From NCBI GenBank assembly GCA_017533915.1, contig JAFWHX010000014.1:1-64000 (forward strand): 64,000 bases of DNA, read 5' to 3'. This document shows, one piece after another, positions 46,620 through 55,900 of the stretch. Position 1 is the stretch's first letter; each line of letters begins with the position of its first letter. The translations under genes and the position numbers were made by a program. A model generated the notes under the pieces. The model was not told the origin of the DNA, did not search any database, and saw only the letters and a list, made by a program, of their open reading frames with translations. The DNA comes from Eubacterium sp. GTDB taxonomy: Bacteria; Bacillota; Clostridia; Peptostreptococcales; Anaerovoracaceae.

Positions 46620-46687
46620 GTTGTACACAGATCCCGATAATATGTCAAAGTGCACGACATGCACATTGACATACATTTGTGTACAAC
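46620..46687 (-). promoter_or_regulatory. Integrase promoter inside a nested palindrome
   Basis: Outer arms GTTGTACACA (46620-46629) and TGTGTACAAC (46678-46687) are perfect inverted repeats. Inner arms of 14 bp at 46641-46654 and 46660-46673 match with one mismatch. On the minus strand -35 TTGACA (46648-46643), 17 bp and -10 TACAAC (46625-46620) lie within it, so the outer arm covers the -10. It is likely a control site, or a recombinase binding site. Confidence 0.65.
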
Positions 46688-46746
46688 CATTCTATCATAT
46701 ACCGAGCATTGTTCAAAGGCTTGCTTTCAATGATTAGCCACTTTTA

Positions 46747-46762
46747 ATTATTGGTTATCACT
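46747..46762 (+). promoter_or_regulatory. Box shared by two secreted-protein genes, copy 1
   Basis: ATTATTGGTTATCACT, 81 bp before the start codon at 46844. The same 16 bp occur upstream of the gene at 52970-56791. Similarity continues into ATGAAA in both. Confidence 0.65.
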
Positions 46763-46843
46763 AATGAAATGATGATCACCGAATACCTGTGATCGTTGAT
46801 TCAGAAACCAATTGGTTATTGTAAGAAAAAGAGGAGAAAAGAA

Positions 46844-49033
46844 ATGAACAAAAAGACTAAGAAACTGCTTGTGTCACTTCTGTCAGTACTGATGGTTCTT
46901 TCCTTCATGCCGACAATGGCATTTGCGAAAACGGATGAGCCTGTTACAGGCGGACATAGCTGGGAAGGGACATACTATGTAGATGCTGATGAAGAAGGTC
47001 TTAAAGTTATCGTAGCACCTACATGCACAGAAGATGGTATTGGCCAGATCCCATGTACAGAAGAGCTTAACGGTGAAGCTTGCGGCGCTCTGAGAACTGT
47101 ATGGATCAATGCTACTGGTCATTCAAGGCATGCTTTATCAAACAAAGTCAGAGTTACAGCTGAACAGATGATGGATAAATTCGGCTATACGCAGGAACAG
47201 AAAGATGCTTTCTATAACAGCCCATATGAATTCTGCGAAGCTAACATCTATGAATGCGCTGACTGCGGAATGTATCTTACAGCTTCTGGGAAAACAATTA
47301 CATCGATGTATGATGATGATTTCAGCAGCCGCTATAAGACAAAACATACAGCACCTGCAGGACTCAAGGACTGCGCTGCATCATTCAAATGCACAGTATG
47401 CGGAATCGAAGGAAGAACAAACGATGACTATAACGCTGAGACTTCCGCTGCAGCACATGCTGATACAGATAATCTTACCCATGAGGTTAAGAAGTATCAT
47501 ATGAAGGACACTACCGGTGACGGTGAGGCTGACGAATACGTTGAAGTAGTCACAGACACATGCAAGCTCTGCGGAGTAGTAGTTAACAGGGAAGCAACAC
47601 CTGTTCCTTCAGATAAACCAATGCCTTCATATGCTCATACTGCAGGCGCATGGGAAACAGAGCTTGAGCCTACATGCACAGTTCCTGGAAAGCAGATCAA
47701 GAAGTGCACTGAATGTGGAGAGCCTACAGGAGATCAGAAAGAGATCGCTCCGTTAGGACATGACTATAAGACTATCACATTTACAGGTGAAGACAATGTT
47801 ATCTATTCTCAGAGCATGTGCACAAGATGCGGTGATCTGAAAGACGATAGGACACCTATCGGATTCGTACCTCCAACACCAGAATCTTCTTACAAATACA
47901 GCTATGAGAAAGTCGTTGATGCAAACTGCGAGCAGGGTGCATGGATCAAAGTAACTGTTACACTTGATGGTAAAGTAGTAGAAGAATGGTACGAGGATGA
48001 TCTTGATATCGAAGGTTATATCGAAGATGGTGATATCATCCTGATCAACGGTAAATACTATGATAAGTATAATCAGACAGAGATCCCTTATGTAAAGGCT
48101 CTTGGACATGAGTTTGGCGAGATGAAGCAGGTTGCTGAGGCTACTTGCACAGAGCGTGCTATCGAAGCACAGGTCTGCAGCAAGTGCGGTAAAGTAAACC
48201 ACAAAACACAGAAGACTATCGGCAAGGCTCTTGGTCATGATGTTAAGGAACAGGTAGTTCCTGCAACATGCGGAGAAGCAGGATATTCCTACAAGATCTG
48301 CGCAAGATGCAACAAGTATCTGGACAAGGCTGGCGAAAATGCTTCAGACGAAATGATCAAATACGACGAGACTAAGCCAGTAGTTGCTCTTGGTGAGAAG
48401 TGCACATTCGACACATGGAAAGTCATCAAGGAAGCTACAGCTGACGAAGATGGATCAAAGATCCTCGTATGCTCAAAGTGCGGCGCAGAGCTTGCTGGCT
48501 CAGAGACAGTTATCCCTGCAGACACAAACGCTAAGAAAGATCAGGAGATCGAAGCTGCTAAGACAACTATCGAAGAAGCAGCAAAGATCGTTGGCGACGA
48601 TACATACACAGCTGACAGCATCAAAGCTATCACAGAAGCTCAGGCAGCTCTGAATCAGGCTATTGCAAGCGGAACAGCTGCTGATGTAAAGAGAGCTAAA
48701 GAGAACCTGGAAGCTGCAGTTTCAGCAGCTCAGAAGAAGGCAGAGAGCACACTGTCAGCAAAGGGCAAGACAGTCAAGGCTAAGTCAAATAAGGTTACAA
48801 AGATCAAGGCCAAGAAGGCATTCACAGTTAAGAACGCTGCTGGTAAGGTTACTTACAAGAAGACCAAGGGCAACGCAAAGGTAAAAGTCAGCAAGGCTGG
48901 TAAAGTTACTGTTAAGAAGGGTCTGAAGAAGGGTAAGACCTATAAGATCAAGGTTAAGATCACAGACGCTGGAAGCGACACTGTTCTTGGAGCTGCTAAG
49001 ACAGTTACACTGAAGGTTAAGATCACTAAGTAA
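46844..49033 (+). CDS. Large secreted CxxC-repeat protein with Lys-rich C-terminus
   Basis: I use the ATG at 46844 (MNKKTKKLLVSLLSVLMVLS), with GAGGAG upstream, giving 729 residues. A signal peptide ends at MAFA. Residues 30-550 hold about eight copies of a loose repeat with paired cysteines, for example PTCTVPGKQIKKCTECGEPT and ATCTERAIEAQVCSKCGK, many followed by LGHD. A helical segment (about 560-640) and a basic domain (about 645-729, KKGLKKGKTYKIKVKI) follow. There is no sortase motif. It is probably a surface protein; metal binding by the CxxC pairs is possible. The ligand is unknown. Confidence 0.8.
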   Translation: MNKKTKKLLVSLLSVLMVLSFMPTMAFAKTDEPVTGGHSWEGTYYVDADEEGLKVIVAPTCTEDGIGQIPCTEELNGEACGALRTVWINATGHSRHALSNKVRVTAEQMMDKFGYTQEQKDAFYNSPYEFCEANIYECADCGMYLTASGKTITSMYDDDFSSRYKTKHTAPAGLKDCAASFKCTVCGIEGRTNDDYNAETSAAAHADTDNLTHEVKKYHMKDTTGDGEADEYVEVVTDTCKLCGVVVNREATPVPSDKPMPSYAHTAGAWETELEPTCTVPGKQIKKCTECGEPTGDQKEIAPLGHDYKTITFTGEDNVIYSQSMCTRCGDLKDDRTPIGFVPPTPESSYKYSYEKVVDANCEQGAWIKVTVTLDGKVVEEWYEDDLDIEGYIEDGDIILINGKYYDKYNQTEIPYVKALGHEFGEMKQVAEATCTERAIEAQVCSKCGKVNHKTQKTIGKALGHDVKEQVVPATCGEAGYSYKICARCNKYLDKAGENASDEMIKYDETKPVVALGEKCTFDTWKVIKEATADEDGSKILVCSKCGAELAGSETVIPADTNAKKDQEIEAAKTTIEEAAKIVGDDTYTADSIKAITEAQAALNQAIASGTAADVKRAKENLEAAVSAAQKKAESTLSAKGKTVKAKSNKVTKIKAKKAFTVKNAAGKVTYKKTKGNAKVKVSKAGKVTVKKGLKKGKTYKIKVKITDAGSDTVLGAAKTVTLKVKITK

Positions 49034-49068
49034 TTCAGATCAATCTGAATACTGAACAGTAATGAAAC

Positions 49069-49103
49069 GGGGATGTCCCTTATGGGGCATCCCCATATTT
49101 CTT
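49069..49103 (+). terminator. Terminator after the CxxC-repeat protein gene
   Basis: GGGGATGTCCC / GGGGCATCCCC, an 11-bp stem with one G-U pair and a TTAT loop, followed by ATATTTCTT. Confidence 0.8.
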
Positions 49104-49124
49104 AGAAATACATAGGAGCAAGAC

Positions 49125-51662
49125 ATGCTGCGTATCTCAAGAATGAACCTAAGACTTTTTGCGTTTCTGACAGGACTTTTGCTTATAGTCGGCCAGATCG
49201 GTTTTTTATCTCCAGTTAAGATCTATGCTGATGATTCTGAACCAGTAGGTCAGTTTATCGCATTCACATCTGATGTACATAACAGACCAGGAAATGAATC
49301 TGCGGAGCGCCTTGGATCATGGATCGATACAATGAAGGCTGCATATAATATATGTTATATGGGCTTCTGCGGAGATATGGCCGATTCAGATGTAAGTGAA
49401 TCTGAATACTGGGATCTTACACAATCTGTAATTAATATAGTCAGTGGTAAAGGGTTCCCAGTATGCTACACTACCGGAAATCATGAATTCAATCCGGGGA
49501 AATTCAGTTCTACCTCTAGTCCTGCCAAAAATTATTTTAGTGTAGATTCAATTGTTGATAACCTTCCATCAGATGCCGATTTCCAGATATACGCACTTGG
49601 AGCAGTTAATGACAGCCAGAGCTGGCAAGGAATAACAAGCACTCAGATCAATAAACTCGAGACATTTCTAAACAACGCAGGCGCTGAAAAGCCAATTATT
49701 ATTCTATCCCACTTTCCTCTGCATTCTATTGATAATAATGGATATGACCGCCGCTTGACAGCAAATGCGTCTAGCGTGATAAATATTCTGAATACCGCCT
49801 CAGAGAATGGTAAGACGATCATCTTTCTTTGGGGGCACAATCATACTAAGGCTGATTCATCTGAGCATAATTACGATAAGATCATTGGACCGGATTCTGA
49901 TCTTCAATATTCATATGACAGTAGTAAGAAAAAAACTATTAAGTTCTACTATGCCGCTGCCGGATGCATGAGCGATACAGATTACAGTGCCGGCAGTCAT
50001 GCCGTAAAAGGCAAGGGCCTTGTGATCCAGATAAGGCCTGATCACACAATGGGGTTCGGATACTTTGATGCTAATGGGAACGACGTCACAGATGGCGGCT
50101 CAACTATAGATATTAATTATGTAGCTCCATCTGTGCATGCGCACCCTCTCGTAAAAACAGATGCTCATCCGGCAACGTGTACGATTGCAGGAAATACTGC
50201 TTATTGGAGTTGTGATGAATGTAAAAAATACTTCTCTGATAAAAATGGAGAAAACGAGATCTTAAAGGACAGCTGGATAATAGCAGCTACAGGTCATCAG
50301 TATGGCTCGTGGACTTCATTGAATGACAGTCAGCATCAAAGAGTATGCTCTGCTGACCCGTCACATATAGAAAAGCAAGATCATGTATGGAATGATGGTG
50401 TAGTAACTACACAGCCTACCGCAGATACTGACGGTGTTAAAACATATACATGTACGATCTGCAATGCTGAGAAAACAGAAAAGATAGATGCTACAGGTGG
50501 TGGAGATACACCTTCCGGAGGAGGCGGCGGAACACCATCAGGCGGTGGCGGAGGAGGCATTCCTTCAGGCGGCGGTGGAGGTATGTTCCCGGTAGAAGAA
50601 GATCTGTGTGAAGACGATGATCATGATTGGGACTTTGATCATATCTCTTGGGAGTGGTCAGATGATTACAGCAGTGCCAAGGCGATCTTGATATGCAAGC
50701 GAAATCCTGAGCATAAGAAGGAGATCCAGGCTTCTGTTGCAGATGAGACTTCCGACGGGGAAACAACATATACTGCCGTTATTACCGGGCCAGACGGAAA
50801 GCAGTACAAAAAGACCGTTACAACAGTCCATGTCCATTCGCTTACACATTTTGAAGCGAAAGAAGCTGCCTGCACTGAGGCAGGAAACAGCGAATACTGG
50901 GCGTGCAGCGGCTGCGGCGGATTCTATGCGGATAAAGAAGGCGAAACAAGCATTGAAAAGAACAGCTGGATAGTCCCTGCAGCAGGTCATGATCCCGGGG
51001 AGTATAAACTTGCTGGTAAAGCAAATATGGAACGATCTGGAAAACTGATCACAGTATGCGATAAGTGTGGAAAAGAAATGGGATCCATCTCTGTATCACC
51101 AGTGATCGCAAAGGCCAGAGTCAACAGCAGCACAAAGGCAACGATAAGCTGGTCAGCAGTGAATGGCGCTCAGAGATATCAGGTGTACTTCTCAGATTAC
51201 AGCAAAAAAACGATCAAATACGCAGGAAGAACGACCAGATCGAAATACGTCAAAAAAGGTCTTAAAAAGGGAAGATGCTACCGGTTCAAAGTCCTGGCAC
51301 AGAGGAAGATCGAAGGTAAATGGGAGACTATTTCCTATGGTTACATCGGGCATTTTGTCTCCGGGGATCTGACTAAAGATAAAAAATATACTAATCCAAA
51401 GAGTATCACAGTAAGCAGACCCGAGTTGTCGGTCGCAGTAGGCGGAACTGCCAGGGTCAAGCCATCTATGAAACTCGTAAAGAAAGGGAAAAAGCTGCTT
51501 AAAAAGGGTCACTCGCAGAAGTATCGTTACCTAAGCGATAACACTGAAGTTGCTGTTGTAAACAGCAGCGGCAAGATCACTGGCGTTGGTATCGGGACAT
51601 GTAAAGTATACGTGATCGGTGTCAACGGAGTGAGTAAAGCAGTCAAAGTGACAGTAATTTAA
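49125..51662 (+). CDS. Secreted metallophosphoesterase with CxxC repeats
   Basis: The 845-residue protein has a signal sequence (about 1-35) and a calcineurin-like phosphoesterase domain (about 40-320). Its metal motifs are FTSDVHNR, GFCGDMADSD, TTGNHEF, LSHFPLHS and WGHNHTKAD, all intact. Two cysteine repeats of about 50 residues (ATCTIAGNTAYWSCDECKKY and AACTEAGNSEYWACSGCGGF) flank a Gly/Ser-rich linker near 455-490. A fibronectin-like domain and a BIg2-like C-terminal domain follow. It may cleave phosphoesters or nucleotides at the cell surface. AGGAGCAAGAC precedes the ATG. Confidence 0.85.
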   Translation: MLRISRMNLRLFAFLTGLLLIVGQIGFLSPVKIYADDSEPVGQFIAFTSDVHNRPGNESAERLGSWIDTMKAAYNICYMGFCGDMADSDVSESEYWDLTQSVINIVSGKGFPVCYTTGNHEFNPGKFSSTSSPAKNYFSVDSIVDNLPSDADFQIYALGAVNDSQSWQGITSTQINKLETFLNNAGAEKPIIILSHFPLHSIDNNGYDRRLTANASSVINILNTASENGKTIIFLWGHNHTKADSSEHNYDKIIGPDSDLQYSYDSSKKKTIKFYYAAAGCMSDTDYSAGSHAVKGKGLVIQIRPDHTMGFGYFDANGNDVTDGGSTIDINYVAPSVHAHPLVKTDAHPATCTIAGNTAYWSCDECKKYFSDKNGENEILKDSWIIAATGHQYGSWTSLNDSQHQRVCSADPSHIEKQDHVWNDGVVTTQPTADTDGVKTYTCTICNAEKTEKIDATGGGDTPSGGGGGTPSGGGGGGIPSGGGGGMFPVEEDLCEDDDHDWDFDHISWEWSDDYSSAKAILICKRNPEHKKEIQASVADETSDGETTYTAVITGPDGKQYKKTVTTVHVHSLTHFEAKEAACTEAGNSEYWACSGCGGFYADKEGETSIEKNSWIVPAAGHDPGEYKLAGKANMERSGKLITVCDKCGKEMGSISVSPVIAKARVNSSTKATISWSAVNGAQRYQVYFSDYSKKTIKYAGRTTRSKYVKKGLKKGRCYRFKVLAQRKIEGKWETISYGYIGHFVSGDLTKDKKYTNPKSITVSRPELSVAVGGTARVKPSMKLVKKGKKLLKKGHSQKYRYLSDNTEVAVVNSSGKITGVGIGTCKVYVIGVNGVSKAVKVTVI

Positions 51663-51703
51663 AACTGCCGCCATCATACTACAATTAGAGAGGTCAGTCC
51701 CTC

Positions 51704-51732
51704 TTGGACACGAATCTGACTTGTTATATAAT
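51704..51732 (+). promoter_or_regulatory. Promoter of the ROK kinase gene
   Basis: -35 TTGGAC (51704-51709), 17-bp spacer, perfect -10 TATAAT (51727-51732), 35 bp before the ATG. Confidence 0.65.
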
Positions 51733-51767
51733 ATTAACAGGAAATGATCTGATCATAGGAGGGAACT

Positions 51768-52802
51768 ATGAGTAAATATAATATCGGAGTAGATGTCGGC
51801 GGAACTACCGTGAAGATAGGTGTTTTTGATCGTGAGAAGGCTGCAATTGATATCGAGACGAAAACCTCGATCCCGACACGGACTGAAAATGACGGTGTAC
51901 ATATCCTCCCGGACATTGCGGAAGCGATCGCTGTACTGATGGAGGAATATGGAGCCGAAATGGACGACGTCGCAAGGATAGGAATAGGTGTGCCAGGTCC
52001 TGTGATAACCGACCGGAAGACTGGCCAAATGTTCGTAAACAAATGTGTGAACCTCGGGTGGAGCTCGATGATCGACGTACCCCAGGAGCTTTCAGAGCTC
52101 ACAGGAGTGCAGAATATATCGGTAATTAACGATGCGAATGCGGCTGCGCTAGGTGAAGTCATCGCGGGCTCATGTAGCGACAAAACAGTAGTAGTCGTTA
52201 CGCTGGGCACCGGGATCGGCGGCGGTATCGTACAGTCCGGCAGGATCATGCCAGGCGCGTTCGGAGCTGCAGGCGAGATCGGACACATCAAGATCCAGCC
52301 CCAGCATCCGCTGATTAAAAATCTTTCGACATTAAAACCATTCGCTGATCTTGAGTATTATGTATCTGCAACAGGGATAGCGAGAACAGCAAAAGCTGCG
52401 CTACAGATTCTTCCTGATCAGAGTATACTCAGAGACGATCTCAATGCGGAAAACAGCTTGACGGATAAAGATAAAACTTCTGAAGATACTGGTAACAGCT
52501 TGAACTGGCCTGATGCGAAGGCAGTAATGGATGCCGCGAAAAAAGGAGACGCCCTTGCACTTAAGCTGACTGACTTCTTCTTCGATACATTAGGGATTGG
52601 TCTTGCGTCGGTCGCAGGTGTAGTTGACCCGGACATGTTCATCATTGGAGGCGGGGTAGCAGGCGCAGGCTTGTTCCTTACTGACGGTCTGCAGGCATCA
52701 TATAGAAAATACGTCTTCCACGCGTCAAGTGAAACAGAATTCCGTCTTGCCGTTCTTGGAAATGACGCCGGCATGATCGGAGCCGCGTGCAGTGGTAACT
52801 GA
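51768..52802 (+). CDS. ROK-family sugar kinase without the zinc motif
   Basis: The 344-residue protein has the ATP site IGVDVGGTTVKIGVFD at residues 6-21, GIGVPGPV, VINDANAAALGE (catalytic Asp) and TLGTGIGGGI. ROK kinases usually follow GEIGH with a CxCGxxGCxE zinc site. Here the region reads GEIGHIKIQPQHPLIKNLST and contains no cysteine. There is also an extra polar stretch near residues 220-245. It probably phosphorylates glucose or a related hexose, and could act on glucose released by the GH1/GH94 enzymes. AGGAGGG precedes the ATG. Confidence 0.85.
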   Translation: MSKYNIGVDVGGTTVKIGVFDREKAAIDIETKTSIPTRTENDGVHILPDIAEAIAVLMEEYGAEMDDVARIGIGVPGPVITDRKTGQMFVNKCVNLGWSSMIDVPQELSELTGVQNISVINDANAAALGEVIAGSCSDKTVVVVTLGTGIGGGIVQSGRIMPGAFGAAGEIGHIKIQPQHPLIKNLSTLKPFADLEYYVSATGIARTAKAALQILPDQSILRDDLNAENSLTDKDKTSEDTGNSLNWPDAKAVMDAAKKGDALALKLTDFFFDTLGIGLASVAGVVDPDMFIIGGGVAGAGLFLTDGLQASYRKYVFHASSETEFRLAVLGNDAGMIGAACSGN

Positions 52803-52894
52803 CATATATAAAGCTGGAAACAGATCTGACTGCAGACACTTACGACTGGTTATATGTATATTCACTAAAGGCAGAAAATGAACATGTAATGTAA

Positions 52895-52935
52895 AGCGGG
52901 GATGCTCCGATGGAACATCCCCGCTGTTTTACTGT
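52895..52935. terminator. Bidirectional terminator after the ROK kinase gene
   Basis: AGCGGGGATG / CATCCCCGCT, a 10-bp perfect stem, followed by GTTTTACTG on the plus strand and TTACATT on the minus strand. It lies between converging genes. Confidence 0.8.
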
Positions 52936-52969
52936 GTTTCTGAAAAGTCAGATCAGAATAGCCCTTAGA

Positions 52970-55900
52970 CTATTTTCCAACCTTTACTTTCAGTGTTACG
53001 GTCTTTGACTTTGACTTATATTCAGCATTTCCTGCTGCTGTGATCTTTACCTTGATCTTATAAGTCTTGCCCTTCTTCAGACCCTTCTTGACAGTAACTT
53101 TACCAGCCTTGCTGACTGTTACTTTCTTGCTGCCCTTTGTCTTCTTGAAGGTAACCTTGCCCTGAGCCTTCTTAACTGTGAATGCCTTGGACTTAGCAAA
53201 CTTCTTTGTCTTCTTGGCACTAGCCTTGACTGTCTTGCCCTTTGCTACCATCGGGTTAGACTTAAGAGCAACTGCATTATTGATAGCTTCGTTCAGTGCA
53301 GCTGTAGCAGCCTTAATCTCTGCTGTGCTTCTGTTATTCTCGATAGCATCCTTCAGAGCTGTTACAGCATCTTCAACAGCCTTTACGCTGTCAGCTGTGT
53401 ATCCCTTTGCGTCGATCTTTGCAGCATCTGCAAGAGCGAGGTCAGCAGCCTCAGCAGCATCCTTGGCATCCTGCTCAGGTGTCTTACCTTCCTTGGTAAG
53501 AACTGTGACTGTACCTACACGGCCTTCGATGAACTCTGTATAAACTGCATAGTTTTCAGATGAAACAAGGATTCTGTAATCACCCGGCAGCAGATCTTCA
53601 AGTTTCTGTCCACCTGCTGAAGTTACGGTGAAGGCTGACTTGTCAACATCAATAGGTGCACCTGTAACAGAATCGAGGATCGTCATGTTGAATGATGGGG
53701 TCTCTCCCTGCTTCATTGTGAAGTTGTCGACCTGAGCTTTAACACTCTTCTTCTCGATCGTGATCTCTGCAGCAAGTACTGAGTAATTGGTGTATCCATC
53801 TTTGCTGAGCTGTGCATATACATAGTATGTACCAGCATTCTGGATATCATCTACCTTGTCAAGGCTGTAGTCGAGAGCATCGATAGCTTTCTGATCTTCA
53901 GCTTCAGCATCTACTACTGCGTACTTAACAGCTGCGCCCTTAACGGTCGTTGCAGCTTCAACTGACCACTTTGTGGCAGCGTCATAAACGCCATCATATT
54001 CCTTGCTGGCAACTGTAACTGTCTTTGTTCCCTGTTTTACAGTGTATGTAGGAGCTGCAAATCTTGTCTTTGCGGCAACATGGTATTCTTTTGCATATGC
54101 TCTTGTATTGGCATTTCCTGTCATAACTGTAGCATCATCATCGAATGCCTTGTCTTCAGCCCATGTCACATACAGAGTAACTGTATTTCCTGTGTAGCCC
54201 CAGTGTTCTTCGAGCTCTGAGCTGTCGATCACAGTTCCATTCAGCTTAACAGTAACTTCAGGTGTCTGAGCTGCTGCTCCAGGTACTCCCAGTACCAGAT
54301 TTCCATCTGTGAGCTTGGAAGTATCATATGTTACTTCTGCGCCCTTGAGTGTATATGCTTTCTTGACATCAGTCTTTGCGCCAAGAGTTCCACCATATGA
54401 AGCTGTGTAAGTCGTAAGTCCTGTTGAATCTGTTGCCTTTGCGACCTTTGCTTCCTTTGTGAATGTCTTGTTAGCTTCTGGGCAATCCTTGAATGTGCAC
54501 TTTGTAGTTACTGTTGCAGCTTCAAAGTCAGAGCTCCAGTTGAAGTTCTGCACTTCGAGGATATGGTCGCCTCTTGTTGAATCGTCGCCCTCTGCTGTTG
54601 CTGTGATAGCAGCGCCTGTTCTGTCCTTGATGCCCTTAACTGTATAAGTTGTCTTTGCCTTTGTAGCACAGTCCTTACCCTTTGCTTCCTTAACGATTTC
54701 AATTGCATCGTATTTATCGGTAAGTGTATCTGTACCCTTCTTTGAATGGAATGTGACTTCATACAATCCATCCGCGATTGGCAAAACATAACCGTCACAA
54801 GCTGGATTGCTGCACATCATGAATCCTATGTATCTATAGTCATTTTTGTCAGCAGCATAATCAGGCTGAGGATCACCCCAAGCACCTGTGACTACTGTGA
54901 TCAGGTTATGGCCTGTTGCAGGTGTTGCCTCCATGACTACCCAGTGCTCGCCTGCTGTGCAGTATTTGAATGTGCCGCCCGGCTGTGTGCATGTCGGTGT
55001 TACGACTGCTTCTGTCTTGTCAGCATTCAGTGTGATCGTGTGCTTTGTTCCTGAAAGTACGACACCATCGATAACGAAATCTTCGATATCAGGAAGTGTC
55101 TGACCAGGTCTGCTTGGAGTCCATGCACCGAATGTGTCTGGAAGCTTAGGAATAGTTACTGGAACTTCACCATCACCACAGATCGCGCACTTGATAAGAG
55201 CGGTTCCTTCATGTTTGCATGTCGGCTGCTCTATAACATTATACATTGTGCCATCGCTTACATGTGAGAAGTACTTTTCTGCTTTATCTGTTTCACTGAA
55301 ATTAAGTGTGCTTGTGAATGTGCTCTGTGCAGCACCTGTTCCGAATGTGTATGTGATAGCCTTTGATTCATATGCCCATTTGACGCACTTTGAATGCTTG
55401 CCGTCAGCTGCTTCTGCTGCAGTCTTGGCATCTGCGAGAGGCTTTACTACCTCTGCCTTGTCATCTACTTCATTTTCATCTTCGAAATTGCAGAAGAATA
55501 CCGGCATGATAGTGAAGCTGCCATCTTCTTCAAGGTTCTTTGGTGCGACTTCAACAGCTTTAACAGTATTGCTTACTTTTGTCCCTGCGATCTCAGCGAG
55601 TTCGCCATAGAACCAATAATTATACTTTGTAGCGCCTTCTACTGTCTTTGATGTAACTTTTACAACGCTCTTGTGAGCATCTTTACCTGCCTGTATAGCA
55701 GCTTCTTCAGAGTCATAATCTGCTTCAGATTTCTCAAGAAGCTTGTATCCCTTGAGAGCACCTTTTACATGACCTGTCTTAGCAGCAGCCTGGCTGTCCT
55801 GCAGGTACTTTGTCTCAACTTCTTTTCCATCTGGATCAGCTACGACTACTTTATAAGTCGTCTTGCCCATAGCTGTGCATGTAGGATCAGCGTTATATGG

